Of a DNA stretch of 64,000 bases, positions 6,204 to 15,232 are shown in pieces. The DNA is taken from positions 1 through 64,000 of the forward strand of contig NZ_RJUF01000010.1 of the NCBI RefSeq assembly GCF_024343775.1, given 5' to 3'. Every line of letters begins with the position of its first letter. Position 1 is the stretch's first letter. Source of the stretch: Lacihabitans soyangensis. GTDB lineage: Bacteria > Bacteroidota > Bacteroidia > Cytophagales > Spirosomataceae. Below the pieces are notes generated by a model, which saw only the letters and a list, made by a program, of their open reading frames with translations, ran no database searches and was not told where the DNA came from. Both the position numbers and the translations under genes were made by a program.

Positions 6204-9200
6204 ATGTCCATTAAAGTAGCCATTTCGCATAAAACTGCGTATAAGTTTGACAGGAGCGTAAAGCTGTCGCCCCATATTTTTAGATTGAGACCCGCCGCTC
6301 ACTCTCGCACGCAGATTGAAGGCTATTCGTTTAAGATTTTTCCTGAGAATCATTTTATCAACTGGCAACAGGATCCGTTTGGCAATTATCAAGCCCGTGT
6401 GGTTTTTCCTGAGCCTTCCACCGAGTTACGCATTGAGGTAGAGGTGATTGCCAAGCTGCAAGTCATCAATCCCTTCGATTTTTTTGTAGAGGAATACGCC
6501 GCAAAGTTTCCTTTCAATTACGAAACCATTTTACAAAAAGAACTGACGCCTTACTTAGAAACCAAAGACGTAGGAGAGCTTACTAAGCATTTTATAGAGC
6601 AGATGTCGGTTAAAAAAGACATCAATACAGTGGATTTTTTGGTATATGCCAACCAGCAAGTTTACAATGCCCTCAAGTACAATATTCGTCTCGAAACAGG
6701 TGTTCAGACCTGTGAAGAAACACTGACGATAGGTAGCGGTTCTTGTCGTGACTTTGCCTGGCTTTTGGTGCAGGTATTGCGTAGTTTCGGACTCGCAACT
6801 CGCTTTGTGTCAGGTTATTTGGTACAGTTGACTTCAGATGTAAAATCACTCGATGGCCCATCTGGTCCAGAAGCCGACTTTACAGATTTACACGCTTGGG
6901 TAGAGGCTTATGTGCCAGGTGCAGGTTGGATTGGTTTAGATCCTACGTCTGGACTTTTCGCCAGCGAAGGCCATATTCCGCTTTGCTGCACACCCGATTA
7001 TGCCAGTGCATCGCCTATAACAGGTGCGACTGATGTTTGCAATGTGTCGTTTGAGTTTGACAACAGCGTTTTCAGGATTCACGAAGACCCACGTGTAACC
7101 AAGCCTTACACCGAAGCCCAGTGGAACAAAGTGATGGAAGTGGGAGAGGTGGTAGAAAAAGACCTTATAGCAGGCGACGTAAGACTGACCATGGGCGGCG
7201 AGCCTACTTTCGTGTCGATTGACGATTTTGAATCTGCCGAATGGAATACCACTGCCGATGGCCCATTGAAACGCAAATTGGCCTATGACCTTTCTTTAAG
7301 ACTAAAAAAACGCTTCGCCCATGGCGGATTGCTGCATTTTGGGCAGGGGAAATGGTATCCAGGGGAGTTGTTTCCACGTTGGCAGTATGCACTTTACTGG
7401 AGAAAAGACGGTCAGCCGATTTGGAAAAACGACGATTTGGTAGCCAAAGAGGGCGAAACCAAGTTTACGTTTCATGACGCCGAGCGGTTTGCGATAGAAC
7501 TCACTAAACATTTGGGCATAGACCCCAAAAATATTTCACCTACTTACGAAGATCCCATTTATTGGGCGTTGGAAGAGGGCAAACTACCCGTGAATCTGGA
7601 TCCAATGGCTGTGAATTTGAAGGATTCTGTGCAAAGGCACACACTGGCAAAACTTCTCGAAAAAGGCCTAAACAACCCATCAGGCTTTGTTTTGCCTTTG
7701 AAATGGGTACATGAAACAGGCAATTGGACGAGCTGTGTTTGGGAATTTCGACGTCAACAATGCTTTTTGATTCCCGGGAATTCACCCATTGGTTTACGTT
7801 TGCCCTTAGAATCTTTGCCCAAAAGCTCGAAAAACAAACGTGAGCAACCTGTAGAGAGGAGTCCGTTTGAGGAATTGCCTCCATTGGGTGATTTTCATAC
7901 TTCACTTGCTGAAAGGTACGGCCTGGTATCACCGCCCTACAAAGCTCCCGAAACGAAAGTAAAAGACGAAGAAGAGGACGAAAAGGAGAATCTATTGTTT
8001 GAGGTAGACACCTTTACCACGGCTTTGTGTGTGGAAGAACGAGAAGGCATTATTTACGTATTTTTGCCACCGACAGACTATCTGGAGACCTATCTGGACT
8101 TGATAGCTTCGGTAGAAAATACGGCAGAAAAATTACAAATTCCTGTTAGAATAGAAGGTTACCAGCCTAAGTCTGACTACAGAATAGAGAAACTCATGGT
8201 AACGCCTGACCCAGGTGTGATAGAGGTCAATGTGCATCCGGCCAAGTCGTGGCAGGAGATTGTGGACAATACCACGGCACTTTATGAGGAGGCGTTTTTT
8301 GCTCGCTTAGGAACAGACAAATTTATGGTAGACGGCCGCCATACAGGCACGGGTGGAGGAAATCACGTGACCCTAGGAGCCTCAAAACCAGAGGATAGTC
8401 CTCTTCTGAGAAGGCCCGATTTGTTGCGGAGTTTGATAACCTACTGGCAACACCATCCGGCTTTAAGTTATCTTTTTGCTGGGCCGTTTATTGGCCCCAC
8501 CAGCCAGGCTCCAAGGATTGACGAAGGCCGTGACGACCGTCTATATGAAATGGAGATAGCTTTTGAACAAATTCCTGAAGACAAAGAGGTGCCGTTTTGG
8601 ATGGTAGACAGGATTTTTAGGAATCTACTGACCGACATTACAGGAAACACCCACCGCTCGGAGTTTTGTATTGATAAATTATATTCGCCAGATTCTTCAA
8701 CTGGCCGATTGGGTATTTTGGAATTGCGGGCCTTTGATATGCCGCCACATAAACACATGAACTTGGTGCAAACCTTGTTGGTGCGTGCTTTGGTGGCTAA
8801 ATTCTGGAAAAATCCGTATAAGAAAAAGCTGATTCGTTGGGGAACCGAACTGCATGATAGGTTCTTATTGCCGCACTTTGCCTATCTGGATATGATTGAC
8901 GTGGTAAACGACCTCAAAGATGCGGGTTATGACTTCGATATATCGTGGTTTAATCCGTTTTTTGAGTTCAGGTTTCCGCACCATGGCAGCATAACGGTGG
9001 ACAATATTCAGCTCGAAATCAGACTTGGAATAGAACCTTGGCACGTTTTGGGAGAAGAACTTTCGAATGCTGGAACATCAAGATTTGTGGATTCTTCGCT
9101 CGAAAGATTACAAGTGAAAGTATCTGGAATTGTGCCAGAACGCCATATTTTGCTCTGTAAAGGCTGTAGAATTCCTTTGAGAAGCACCGGCACAAAAGGC

Positions 9201-9605
9201 GAATATGTGGCAGGAATACGCTACAAAGCGTGGAGTCCGCCGTCTGCCTTACATCCAAATATTGGCGAAGATGTCCCTTTAGTTTTTGACATTGTAGATA
9301 CCTGGAATAACCGCGTTTTAGGTGGTTGCACCTATTTTGTGACACACCCTGGCGGAAGGAGTTTTGACACTTATCCAGTAAATAGTTTTGAGGCAGAATC
9401 GAGAAAAATTAGTCGTTTCTGGGACTTTGGACATACGCCGTCGAGCACGGTAGAACAAACGGCTCCGGTGATCAATACGGCCACGGTTTCGAGATTTGTA
9501 GCTCAAAACAAAACCGATCTTTTACCCGATACGCCTATAGAATTGATCAACCCAGAGTATCCAAGTACACTGGATTTGAGGCATTATTGGAAGGCTAAGG
9601 TGTAG
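6204..9605 (+). CDS. Transglutaminase-like / DUF2126 putative amidoligase fusion
   Basis: A 1133-residue cytoplasmic protein. Residues about 1-300 are the bacterial transglutaminase N-domain plus the papain-like core, with Cys181 (GSGSCRDFAW), His230 (DLHAW) and Asp246 (GLDPTSG) as the triad. Residues about 325-1130 are DUF2126, beginning RLTMGGEPTFVSIDD, a domain predicted to be an amidoligase. It includes DGRHTGTGGGNHVTLG and a conserved ARLGTDKFMVDG stretch. The protein has the full length of the family. The transglutaminase part may cut or remake amide bonds and the amidoligase part may form them; the substrate is unknown. It heads the cluster with the ATP-grasp/alpha-E gene and a second transglutaminase. 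Confidence 0.93.
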   Translation: MSIKVAISHKTAYKFDRSVKLSPHIFRLRPAAHSRTQIEGYSFKIFPENHFINWQQDPFGNYQARVVFPEPSTELRIEVEVIAKLQVINPFDFFVEEYAAKFPFNYETILQKELTPYLETKDVGELTKHFIEQMSVKKDINTVDFLVYANQQVYNALKYNIRLETGVQTCEETLTIGSGSCRDFAWLLVQVLRSFGLATRFVSGYLVQLTSDVKSLDGPSGPEADFTDLHAWVEAYVPGAGWIGLDPTSGLFASEGHIPLCCTPDYASASPITGATDVCNVSFEFDNSVFRIHEDPRVTKPYTEAQWNKVMEVGEVVEKDLIAGDVRLTMGGEPTFVSIDDFESAEWNTTADGPLKRKLAYDLSLRLKKRFAHGGLLHFGQGKWYPGELFPRWQYALYWRKDGQPIWKNDDLVAKEGETKFTFHDAERFAIELTKHLGIDPKNISPTYEDPIYWALEEGKLPVNLDPMAVNLKDSVQRHTLAKLLEKGLNNPSGFVLPLKWVHETGNWTSCVWEFRRQQCFLIPGNSPIGLRLPLESLPKSSKNKREQPVERSPFEELPPLGDFHTSLAERYGLVSPPYKAPETKVKDEEEDEKENLLFEVDTFTTALCVEEREGIIYVFLPPTDYLETYLDLIASVENTAEKLQIPVRIEGYQPKSDYRIEKLMVTPDPGVIEVNVHPAKSWQEIVDNTTALYEEAFFARLGTDKFMVDGRHTGTGGGNHVTLGASKPEDSPLLRRPDLLRSLITYWQHHPALSYLFAGPFIGPTSQAPRIDEGRDDRLYEMEIAFEQIPEDKEVPFWMVDRIFRNLLTDITGNTHRSEFCIDKLYSPDSSTGRLGILELRAFDMPPHKHMNLVQTLLVRALVAKFWKNPYKKKLIRWGTELHDRFLLPHFAYLDMIDVVNDLKDAGYDFDISWFNPFFEFRFPHHGSITVDNIQLEIRLGIEPWHVLGEELSNAGTSRFVDSSLERLQVKVSGIVPERHILLCKGCRIPLRSTGTKGEYVAGIRYKAWSPPSALHPNIGEDVPLVFDIVDTWNNRVLGGCTYFVTHPGGRSFDTYPVNSFEAESRKISRFWDFGHTPSSTVEQTAPVINTATVSRFVAQNKTDLLPDTPIELINPEYPSTLDLRHYWKAKV

Positions 9606-9822
9606 TTTTTTTCACCGCAAGGTCGCAAAGAAGATGAAGAAATAGAAACTTTGTGAAACTCTTTTGAGACAAAGAATTTAAACTTTGTGTCCTTCAGTGG
9701 TAAAAATGAAAACAGGCATACTAAAAATTGCAAAGCAATCCCTTTTTCAGGCTTTAAACCCGAATTTATTGGTTTTTAAACTAAAAAGGCATTAATTTGT
9801 AGAAGAACACCTATCCGATTAA

Positions 9823-12384
9823 ATGATAAAAGATTTGTCTTTGAGCCTGCTCAATTCTTATAAAAGTGCCATAAACTCTTATGATGAGGTACTTGACCCC
9901 AAAGGTCAGGTAAAACCTTATTGGAAGAGTCTCTTTGATACATTAGAAACTGTTGGATTGGATGGTTTGGAGCTTCGAAATAAAGAAATTATTGAAAAAC
10001 TTAAGGAAAACGGTGTTACCTATAATGTTTATAACTCCGAAAATGGTGCCAATAGAGCCTGGAAACTCGATCCGATTCCTTTTTTAATCCATGAAACTGA
10101 ATGGAAAACGATAGAAAAAGGCATCAAACAAAGAGCTCAATTACTCGATTTGATTCTAAAAGATATTTATGGTCCTCAGAATCTAATCAAAAATGCCATT
10201 ATACCAGCAGAGCTGGTTTTTGACAATACGGGCTTCATGCTGCCTTGCTTTGATTTGAAGCAAAAGTTTCAAAATCAGCTTATTATGTATGCATGCGACA
10301 TGGCTCGTGGGCCGGATGGCAAGATGTGGTTGCTCGATAACCGCACACAATCGCCTTCGGGCTCGGGTTACGCTCTTGAGAACCGCACAGTGATGGCCAA
10401 GGTTTTTCCTGAGCTCAATAAAAATATTTACAGAAACAGACTCTCGCCTTATTTTAATCACCTCCAGCAAACGGTGGCTACCTTAGGCAATATTTCAAAC
10501 GAAAACCCCAATGTAGTTTTTCTGACCCCCGGCCCAGGAAATGAAACCTATTTTGAGCATGTGTATTTGTCCTCTTATTTGGGATATACGCTTGTACAAG
10601 GCAGTGACCTCTTGGTTAGAGACGGATTTGTTTGGCTGAAATCGCTAGAAGGACTGGAACGCGTGGATGTAATCATTCGCCGTGTGGATGACGAATGGTG
10701 CGATCCTTTAGAACTGAGACAAAACTCACTTTTGGGAGTTCCTGGATTACTTCAAGTGATGCGAATGGGCAATGTGGCCGTTATAAATCCTCCAGGTGCC
10801 AGTGTGGTAGAAAATTACGGTTTGATGGCTTTCATGGAAAATGCCTGTAGGTTCTTGATGAATGAATCTCTCTTGATGAATTCTGTGGCAACTTGGTGGT
10901 GCGGACAACCCAAAGAATTGAACTTCGTTTTGAGCAATTTGCCGAGGTTAATCATAAAAAAAGCCAATAGAAAACAAGGTTTCAGAACTCGATATTGTCG
11001 TTTGCTTAGCAGTGCTGAATTGGAGGAGCTTCGTCAAATGATTATTCAAAATCCGAAGGAATTTGTTGCCCAAGAAGAAGTAAGCCTTTCTACAACGCCA
11101 TCATTTATTGACGGTAAGTTGGAGCCGCGTTTTGCAGCTATTCGTGCATTTATGGTGTCTGATGGCTCAGACTATAAGGTTCTGCAGGGCGGGTTAACTA
11201 GAAGTTCGTCGGTAAAAGATAAGTTTGTGATTTCGAATCAACTGGGTGGGATTTCAAAAGACACTTGGATTGTAACCGACAACCCAACAGAGCATTACGA
11301 AAGGTTTGTGGTTAAGAAAAGTACCAATAGCCATCAGAACAATTCGTTGACGAGTCGCAATGCGGAGAACTTGTTTTGGGTAGGGCGTTTGTATGAGCGA
11401 ACCATGTCATTGACGAGTTTTTTGAAAATAGTCTTGGACCGTCTCAACGAAAACGTAAATGACAAGGGTCAAAAACAACAGGCCTATTTGGTGGTTTTAC
11501 TGAAGTCTCTAACGCATTTGACCCAAACTTATCCGGGTTTTGCTGAAGAAAATGATGATGCTATATTTGAAAATCCTGAACCTGAATTATTTAGTCTAAT
11601 AAATGATACAAAGAAAGCAGGCTCAATTGCTTACAACATACAGTCGCTTCTCAATACTGCTAATCAAGTCAGCGAAAGGTGGACATCCGACACACGAAGA
11701 ATCTTAAATTTGTTGGAAGATAGCCTACAGTCATTAAAAAACACGCACAGTATCAATCAGTTGAGTCACCGACTTGATAAATTATATACCAGGCTTTTTG
11801 GTTTTTATGGCAATGTTTTCGAGACCTTACCCCGCGACAATGGCTTTTATTTGTTTGAAGCAGGTAAAAATATTGAGCGGATTCTTTCCTTGATTTCCGT
11901 GCTGAGGTCTTCTTTTAGCTTTAAAAACAACGAAGAAGTAGAGTCCGTGATATTGGAAGCCGTTTTAGAAAATCACCATTTGCTTACCCAATATCGCCAC
12001 ATTTACAAGTCGCAGTGGAGTTTGGTGGCTGGTTTGGATATGGTTTTGTTGGAGAAAAACCTTCCTTATACCCTTTCTTCTCTCTTAGATAGGTTGAGTG
12101 ATTGTCTTTCTCATTTGCCGAAATCTACGAATGCAAACAGATTAGGAATAGACGAAAAAATAGTTTTGGAGGCCAGTACCATCATAAAATTAATAGATGC
12201 TGAAAACCTAGTAAAAGTAGATAATGAAACCCAATATAGGACCGAGTTAGACAAAACATTGGAACAAGTCTATGACTTGATTTCGAAAGTAACAGGCAGT
12301 CTATCAAGTCTTTACTTTAGTCACTCTGTACTTCAGCATTCGCTATTAGATACAATAGAAAAAATAAATTCTGATGAGATATAA
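9823..12384 (+). CDS. Circularly permuted type 2 ATP-grasp / alpha-E domain fusion
   Basis: An 853-residue fusion. Residues about 1-480 are the circularly permuted ATP-grasp (former DUF404/DUF407), with nucleotide- and metal-binding stretches around GSDLLVRDGFVWLK and VDVIIRRVDDEWCDPLELRQ. Residues about 505-850 are the all-helical alpha-E domain, which opens with the typical LTSRNAENLFWVGRLYERT. In many genomes these are two adjacent genes; here they are one. ATP-grasp enzymes of this type are predicted to ligate amino acids or peptides, and alpha-E has been proposed to assist. The stop overlaps the next gene by 11 bp, so translation is coupled. Confidence 0.93.
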   Translation: MIKDLSLSLLNSYKSAINSYDEVLDPKGQVKPYWKSLFDTLETVGLDGLELRNKEIIEKLKENGVTYNVYNSENGANRAWKLDPIPFLIHETEWKTIEKGIKQRAQLLDLILKDIYGPQNLIKNAIIPAELVFDNTGFMLPCFDLKQKFQNQLIMYACDMARGPDGKMWLLDNRTQSPSGSGYALENRTVMAKVFPELNKNIYRNRLSPYFNHLQQTVATLGNISNENPNVVFLTPGPGNETYFEHVYLSSYLGYTLVQGSDLLVRDGFVWLKSLEGLERVDVIIRRVDDEWCDPLELRQNSLLGVPGLLQVMRMGNVAVINPPGASVVENYGLMAFMENACRFLMNESLLMNSVATWWCGQPKELNFVLSNLPRLIIKKANRKQGFRTRYCRLLSSAELEELRQMIIQNPKEFVAQEEVSLSTTPSFIDGKLEPRFAAIRAFMVSDGSDYKVLQGGLTRSSSVKDKFVISNQLGGISKDTWIVTDNPTEHYERFVVKKSTNSHQNNSLTSRNAENLFWVGRLYERTMSLTSFLKIVLDRLNENVNDKGQKQQAYLVVLLKSLTHLTQTYPGFAEENDDAIFENPEPELFSLINDTKKAGSIAYNIQSLLNTANQVSERWTSDTRRILNLLEDSLQSLKNTHSINQLSHRLDKLYTRLFGFYGNVFETLPRDNGFYLFEAGKNIERILSLISVLRSSFSFKNNEEVESVILEAVLENHHLLTQYRHIYKSQWSLVAGLDMVLLEKNLPYTLSSLLDRLSDCLSHLPKSTNANRLGIDEKIVLEASTIIKLIDAENLVKVDNETQYRTELDKTLEQVYDLISKVTGSLSSLYFSHSVLQHSLLDTIEKINSDEI

Positions 12385-13240
12385 GCTAAGACATAAAACG
12401 GTCTATACTTATGAAGAACCTGTAGACAATTATCAAAGCGTGTTGTGTTTGCAGCCTCGTACCAAAGATTCCCAGATTTGTCACAGTTTCAACTTAGAAG
12501 TTTCGCCGAGTCCTGCAAAAATTCATACACGGACAGATTTTTTTGGAAACTCCCTAGCTTATTTTTCTTTGCACGAGCCACATCTTGAATTAAAGGTGAT
12601 TTCCAATAGCGATGTAGAGGTTTTGCCGAAAATCATGCCTATAATTAGTCCTCTAACTTGTGCGGAGGTAAGACAAATGTTTGTAAATAATCGTCCGCTC
12701 AAAGTGGAGCTTTTGCAATATCAACTGCCGTCTAATTTTATTAAATGGGACGATGACATCAAAGCGTTTGGTGCCTCATGTTTACAGCCTGAAAATCAGT
12801 ACTATGAAGGTGTTAGGCTACTTTGCGAAAAGATTTTTAAGGAATTTCAGTTTAAATCAGGGTTTACAACTGTCAATACTCCACTCAAAATAGTTTTGAA
12901 AGAGCGAAAGGGTGTCTGCCAAGATTTCTCGCATTTGGCCATTGCATGTTTGAGAAGTTTGGGTTTTGCAGCAAGATATGTGAGCGGATATTTGGAAACC
13001 TTGCCACCCAAAGGCAGGCCCAAACTGCAAGGGTCAGACGCATCGCATGCTTGGATTTCTGTCTATGTGCCTGACATGGGTTGGTGTGAGTTTGATCCCA
13101 CCAATAACATTATTCCGGGTGAAAGACATATCGTAACCGCCTACGGAAGAGATTATGCTGACGTGGCTCCAATGAAAGGCATTGTCTTCAGTTCAGGAAG
13201 CCATAAAGTGAAGGTGGAGGTAGATGTGATTCCGGTGTGA
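12374..13240 (+). CDS. Transglutaminase family protein (small)
   Basis: A 288-residue protein with the bacterial transglutaminase N-terminal beta domain (residues about 1-90, starting MRYKLRHKTVYTYEEPV) followed by the transglutaminase core. The catalytic residues are intact: Cys182 in RKGVCQDFSH, His225 in DASHAW and Asp241 in EFDPTNN. The start overlaps the end of the ATP-grasp/alpha-E gene by 11 bp. With the larger fusion at 6204 this makes two transglutaminase-fold proteins in one cluster, one with an amidoligase and one alone, as in related clusters of other bacteria. It probably acts as a protease or amide hydrolase on the product of the ligases. Confidence 0.92.
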   Translation: MRYKLRHKTVYTYEEPVDNYQSVLCLQPRTKDSQICHSFNLEVSPSPAKIHTRTDFFGNSLAYFSLHEPHLELKVISNSDVEVLPKIMPIISPLTCAEVRQMFVNNRPLKVELLQYQLPSNFIKWDDDIKAFGASCLQPENQYYEGVRLLCEKIFKEFQFKSGFTTVNTPLKIVLKERKGVCQDFSHLAIACLRSLGFAARYVSGYLETLPPKGRPKLQGSDASHAWISVYVPDMGWCEFDPTNNIIPGERHIVTAYGRDYADVAPMKGIVFSSGSHKVKVEVDVIPV

Positions 13241-13243
13241 TTT

Positions 13244-13263
13244 AAACACATAGGCATATAGAT
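13244..13263. repeat. Dispersed ACACATAGGCA-type motif
   Basis: AAACACATAGGCATATAGAT in the gap after the transglutaminase cluster. Related copies are at 15048-15073 and, inverted, 16801-16830. Confidence 0.4.
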
Positions 13264-13360
13264 TGCAAAGATTTTTTTTGACTTTACTTTTTGAGTGTCA
13301 GTACTTGCTTATTTTTTTACCACGGAGGGTACGGAGTTTTTCACGGAGTTTTTTTTTCTT

Positions 13361-14191
13361 TCAAACTTCCACTATTCCAAACTTTCGCTCTGGCGATTGG
13401 GTGTCTTGTAGGTAGAAATTTGCTGGTGTCATTCCAGTGAATTCTTTGTAATCTCTCACCAAGTGTTGGTAGTCGTAATAGCCGCATTCGAGGGCAATGC
13501 TCAGCCAATCTTTATTTGGGAAAGCATTTTTCATTCTAAATGCCTTGTCGAAGCGTATTATTCGAGCAAAATATTTTGGGTTGATGCCAATTCGTTCATT
13601 GAAATTTCTTTCAAATTGTTTTGAACTCAAACAAGATTCCTTGGCCAGCCAATCTAGTGAATAATGGCTTTTACTTTCAAGCATGGCTATGCCAACTTTA
13701 TCTATGGGTCGGATGTCATAAGAAGATTTCCTGACCATATTCATCAGGAAATCTTCTACCAACGGAATCATTTTGGGATAATCCTCTATATTACTCAGCC
13801 TTTGATTAAGGTTTCTTACTTCATTGCCTAAAACCGCCTCTGCATCGAAATATTGATTGTTCAAATCAATAGTTGGAATGCCCGTCAAGCGATACAAGCC
13901 ACCTGGTTGAAATACAACTTGGACCATCAAAAACTCTTTGCCAACCAATCTATGACTGACCACATTTTGTTGACCAATGAGGGCAGAACGCACAGATGAT
14001 GGCTGTCTACCATCTTCGTAGCTGACTTTTTCGGAGTCTCTCGGATAAAAGCTCAGCGTAACTTCGGGCCGAGGAGGATAGGCTTTAGCCGGAGGCAAAG
14101 TACTGTCAGTGAACAGTAAATGCATAAACCTATATAGCCTAACATATGGTTTCAAAGCTAAACTTGGCTGTAAATCATAAAAAAATGGCAT
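13361..14191 (-). CDS. AraC-family transcriptional regulator
   Basis: A 276-residue protein. The N-terminal 160 residues resemble the cupin-like sensor of DUF6597-type AraC proteins (YDLQPSLALKPYVRLYRF, then VVFQPGGLYRLTGIP). The C-terminal 100 residues are the double HTH, with the first helix-turn-helix around SLDWLAKESCLSSKQFERNF and the second around LSIALECGYYDYQHLVRDYK followed by FTGMTPANFY, the AraC signature end. The effector is unknown. It is divergent in function from its neighbours; the cupin gene at 14387 is its nearest co-directional neighbour and could be its target. Confidence 0.9.
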   Translation of the reverse strand: MPFFYDLQPSLALKPYVRLYRFMHLLFTDSTLPPAKAYPPRPEVTLSFYPRDSEKVSYEDGRQPSSVRSALIGQQNVVSHRLVGKEFLMVQVVFQPGGLYRLTGIPTIDLNNQYFDAEAVLGNEVRNLNQRLSNIEDYPKMIPLVEDFLMNMVRKSSYDIRPIDKVGIAMLESKSHYSLDWLAKESCLSSKQFERNFNERIGINPKYFARIIRFDKAFRMKNAFPNKDWLSIALECGYYDYQHLVRDYKEFTGMTPANFYLQDTQSPERKFGIVEV

Positions 14192-14212
14192 AAGCTATAT
14201 TTTTTTGATAGT

Positions 14213-14220
14213 CAAATTTA
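14213..14220 (-). promoter_or_regulatory. Candidate -7 element upstream of the AraC gene
   Basis: TAAATTTG on the minus strand fits TAnnTTTG and lies 22 bp upstream of the ATG at 14191. No clear -33 TTG is seen. Confidence 0.35.
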
Positions 14221-14276
14221 ACCCAAAAAGCTCAGTTTAGAATCTGGCGAAATAATATTTGGTAAAATAGCTATGA

Positions 14277-14318
14277 CGAGCCTCGAAAAACCTATCGTGA
14301 TAAGTTTGCAGAGGCTCG
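14277..14318. promoter_or_regulatory. 8-bp dyad between the AraC and cupin genes
   Basis: CGAGCCTC (14277-14284) and GAGGCTCG (14311-14318) are perfect inverted repeats separated by 26 bp. There is no adjoining T-tract on either strand, so it is more likely an operator or RNA structure than an intrinsic terminator. Confidence 0.4.
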
Positions 14319-14386
14319 GAAATAGATATAAAACCAAATTTTATTGTAGCCGATTTTCAAATGAGTTTTTTGGGTTTATAGTTTTT

Positions 14387-14935
14387 TTATATAGAAATGG
14401 GTGGGCCGACCACTTTCATTCCATGGGCATGATGAATTTCTTGAATGAGGGCTTCGGTTGGCGGTCCTTTTAGTTCATTCATTTTCTTGAAAAATTCTTC
14501 CATTTGACCCGAAGGTTGTAGGAAATACACCAATTTGCCTTTGTCTGAAGTTTGAACCCAGGTATGCGGTACTGCCCTAGGGAGAAAAATAGTATCTCCA
14601 GCTTTAAGGGTCATTCTTTCGGTGTCTAATTGAAAAATGTATTCTCCTTCAACTACATAGAATATTTCGTCTTGCTCATAATGTACGTGAAGCGGCGGGC
14701 CAATTTTCTCAAAACCCACATATTCCAAAACTGTCAGTTGTCCGTCGGTATCTTTGGAGGAGATTTTTACGTCGTTGGGATTTACACCTCGGTATTTTAT
14801 TGGCTGGTTAAATCTATCCTTCCCAGCTTCTACTTTAAAACCCTTTTTGTTTCGAATTTTGGCGTTTACCTTACTGGCTGCCAGCACTATGGGCAAGGAA
14901 ACCAAAGTGTTTTGAATAAAATTTCTGCGTTTCAT
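14387..14935 (-). CDS. Exported cupin-domain protein
   Basis: A 182-residue protein whose N-terminus, MKRRNFIQNTLVSLPIVLAA, looks like a Tat-type or Tat-like signal, so it probably acts in the periplasm. Residues about 65-140 are a single cupin barrel with the metal ligands His83, His85 and Glu90 (PLHVHYEQDE) and His124 (PRAVPHTW), the complete G(X)5HXH(X)3-4E / second motif set. Proteins of this type include dioxygenases, isomerases and sugar-binding cupins; the sequence does not decide between them. A disordered C-terminal tail contains HHAHGMK, a possible extra metal site. Confidence 0.86.
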   Translation of the reverse strand: MKRRNFIQNTLVSLPIVLAASKVNAKIRNKKGFKVEAGKDRFNQPIKYRGVNPNDVKISSKDTDGQLTVLEYVGFEKIGPPLHVHYEQDEIFYVVEGEYIFQLDTERMTLKAGDTIFLPRAVPHTWVQTSDKGKLVYFLQPSGQMEEFFKKMNELKGPPTEALIQEIHHAHGMKVVGPPISI

Positions 14936-15047
14936 GTCTTTGTAAATTAAATTGGTTTAAATAATTCTTCTTTACAAAGTTTGGATTTTGGCGGATATGT
15001 TTAGTGGTAAAAAATGGACATGTTTTGGGTGGGGTTGTTTTTTTCTG

Positions 15048-15073
15048 AAACACATAGGCACATAAATATATAG
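15048..15073. repeat. Dispersed ACACATAGGCA-type motif
   Basis: AAACACATAGGCACATAAAT and the following bases, upstream of the cupin gene. No gene is seen in the surrounding 297-bp gap (14936-15232). Confidence 0.4.
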
Positions 15074-15232
15074 AGTATTTGCGGATTGATGAGGCTTTTT
15101 AAGATAATCCCGTATAGAGATTATGATTAATAATTACACACGCATATTTTAGTAAAGCTTTTTTTACAATCTGTGCCAATGTTAAATTTTTTAAAATTAG
15201 AACTCGCAATCTAATTTTTTCTCAAATAAAAC

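Noticed and set aside
7540-7932. 130-residue minus-strand open frame inside the transglutaminase/DUF2126 gene
   Set aside because: It is wholly inside a well-supported gene, has no recognisable domain and reads as an antisense shadow.
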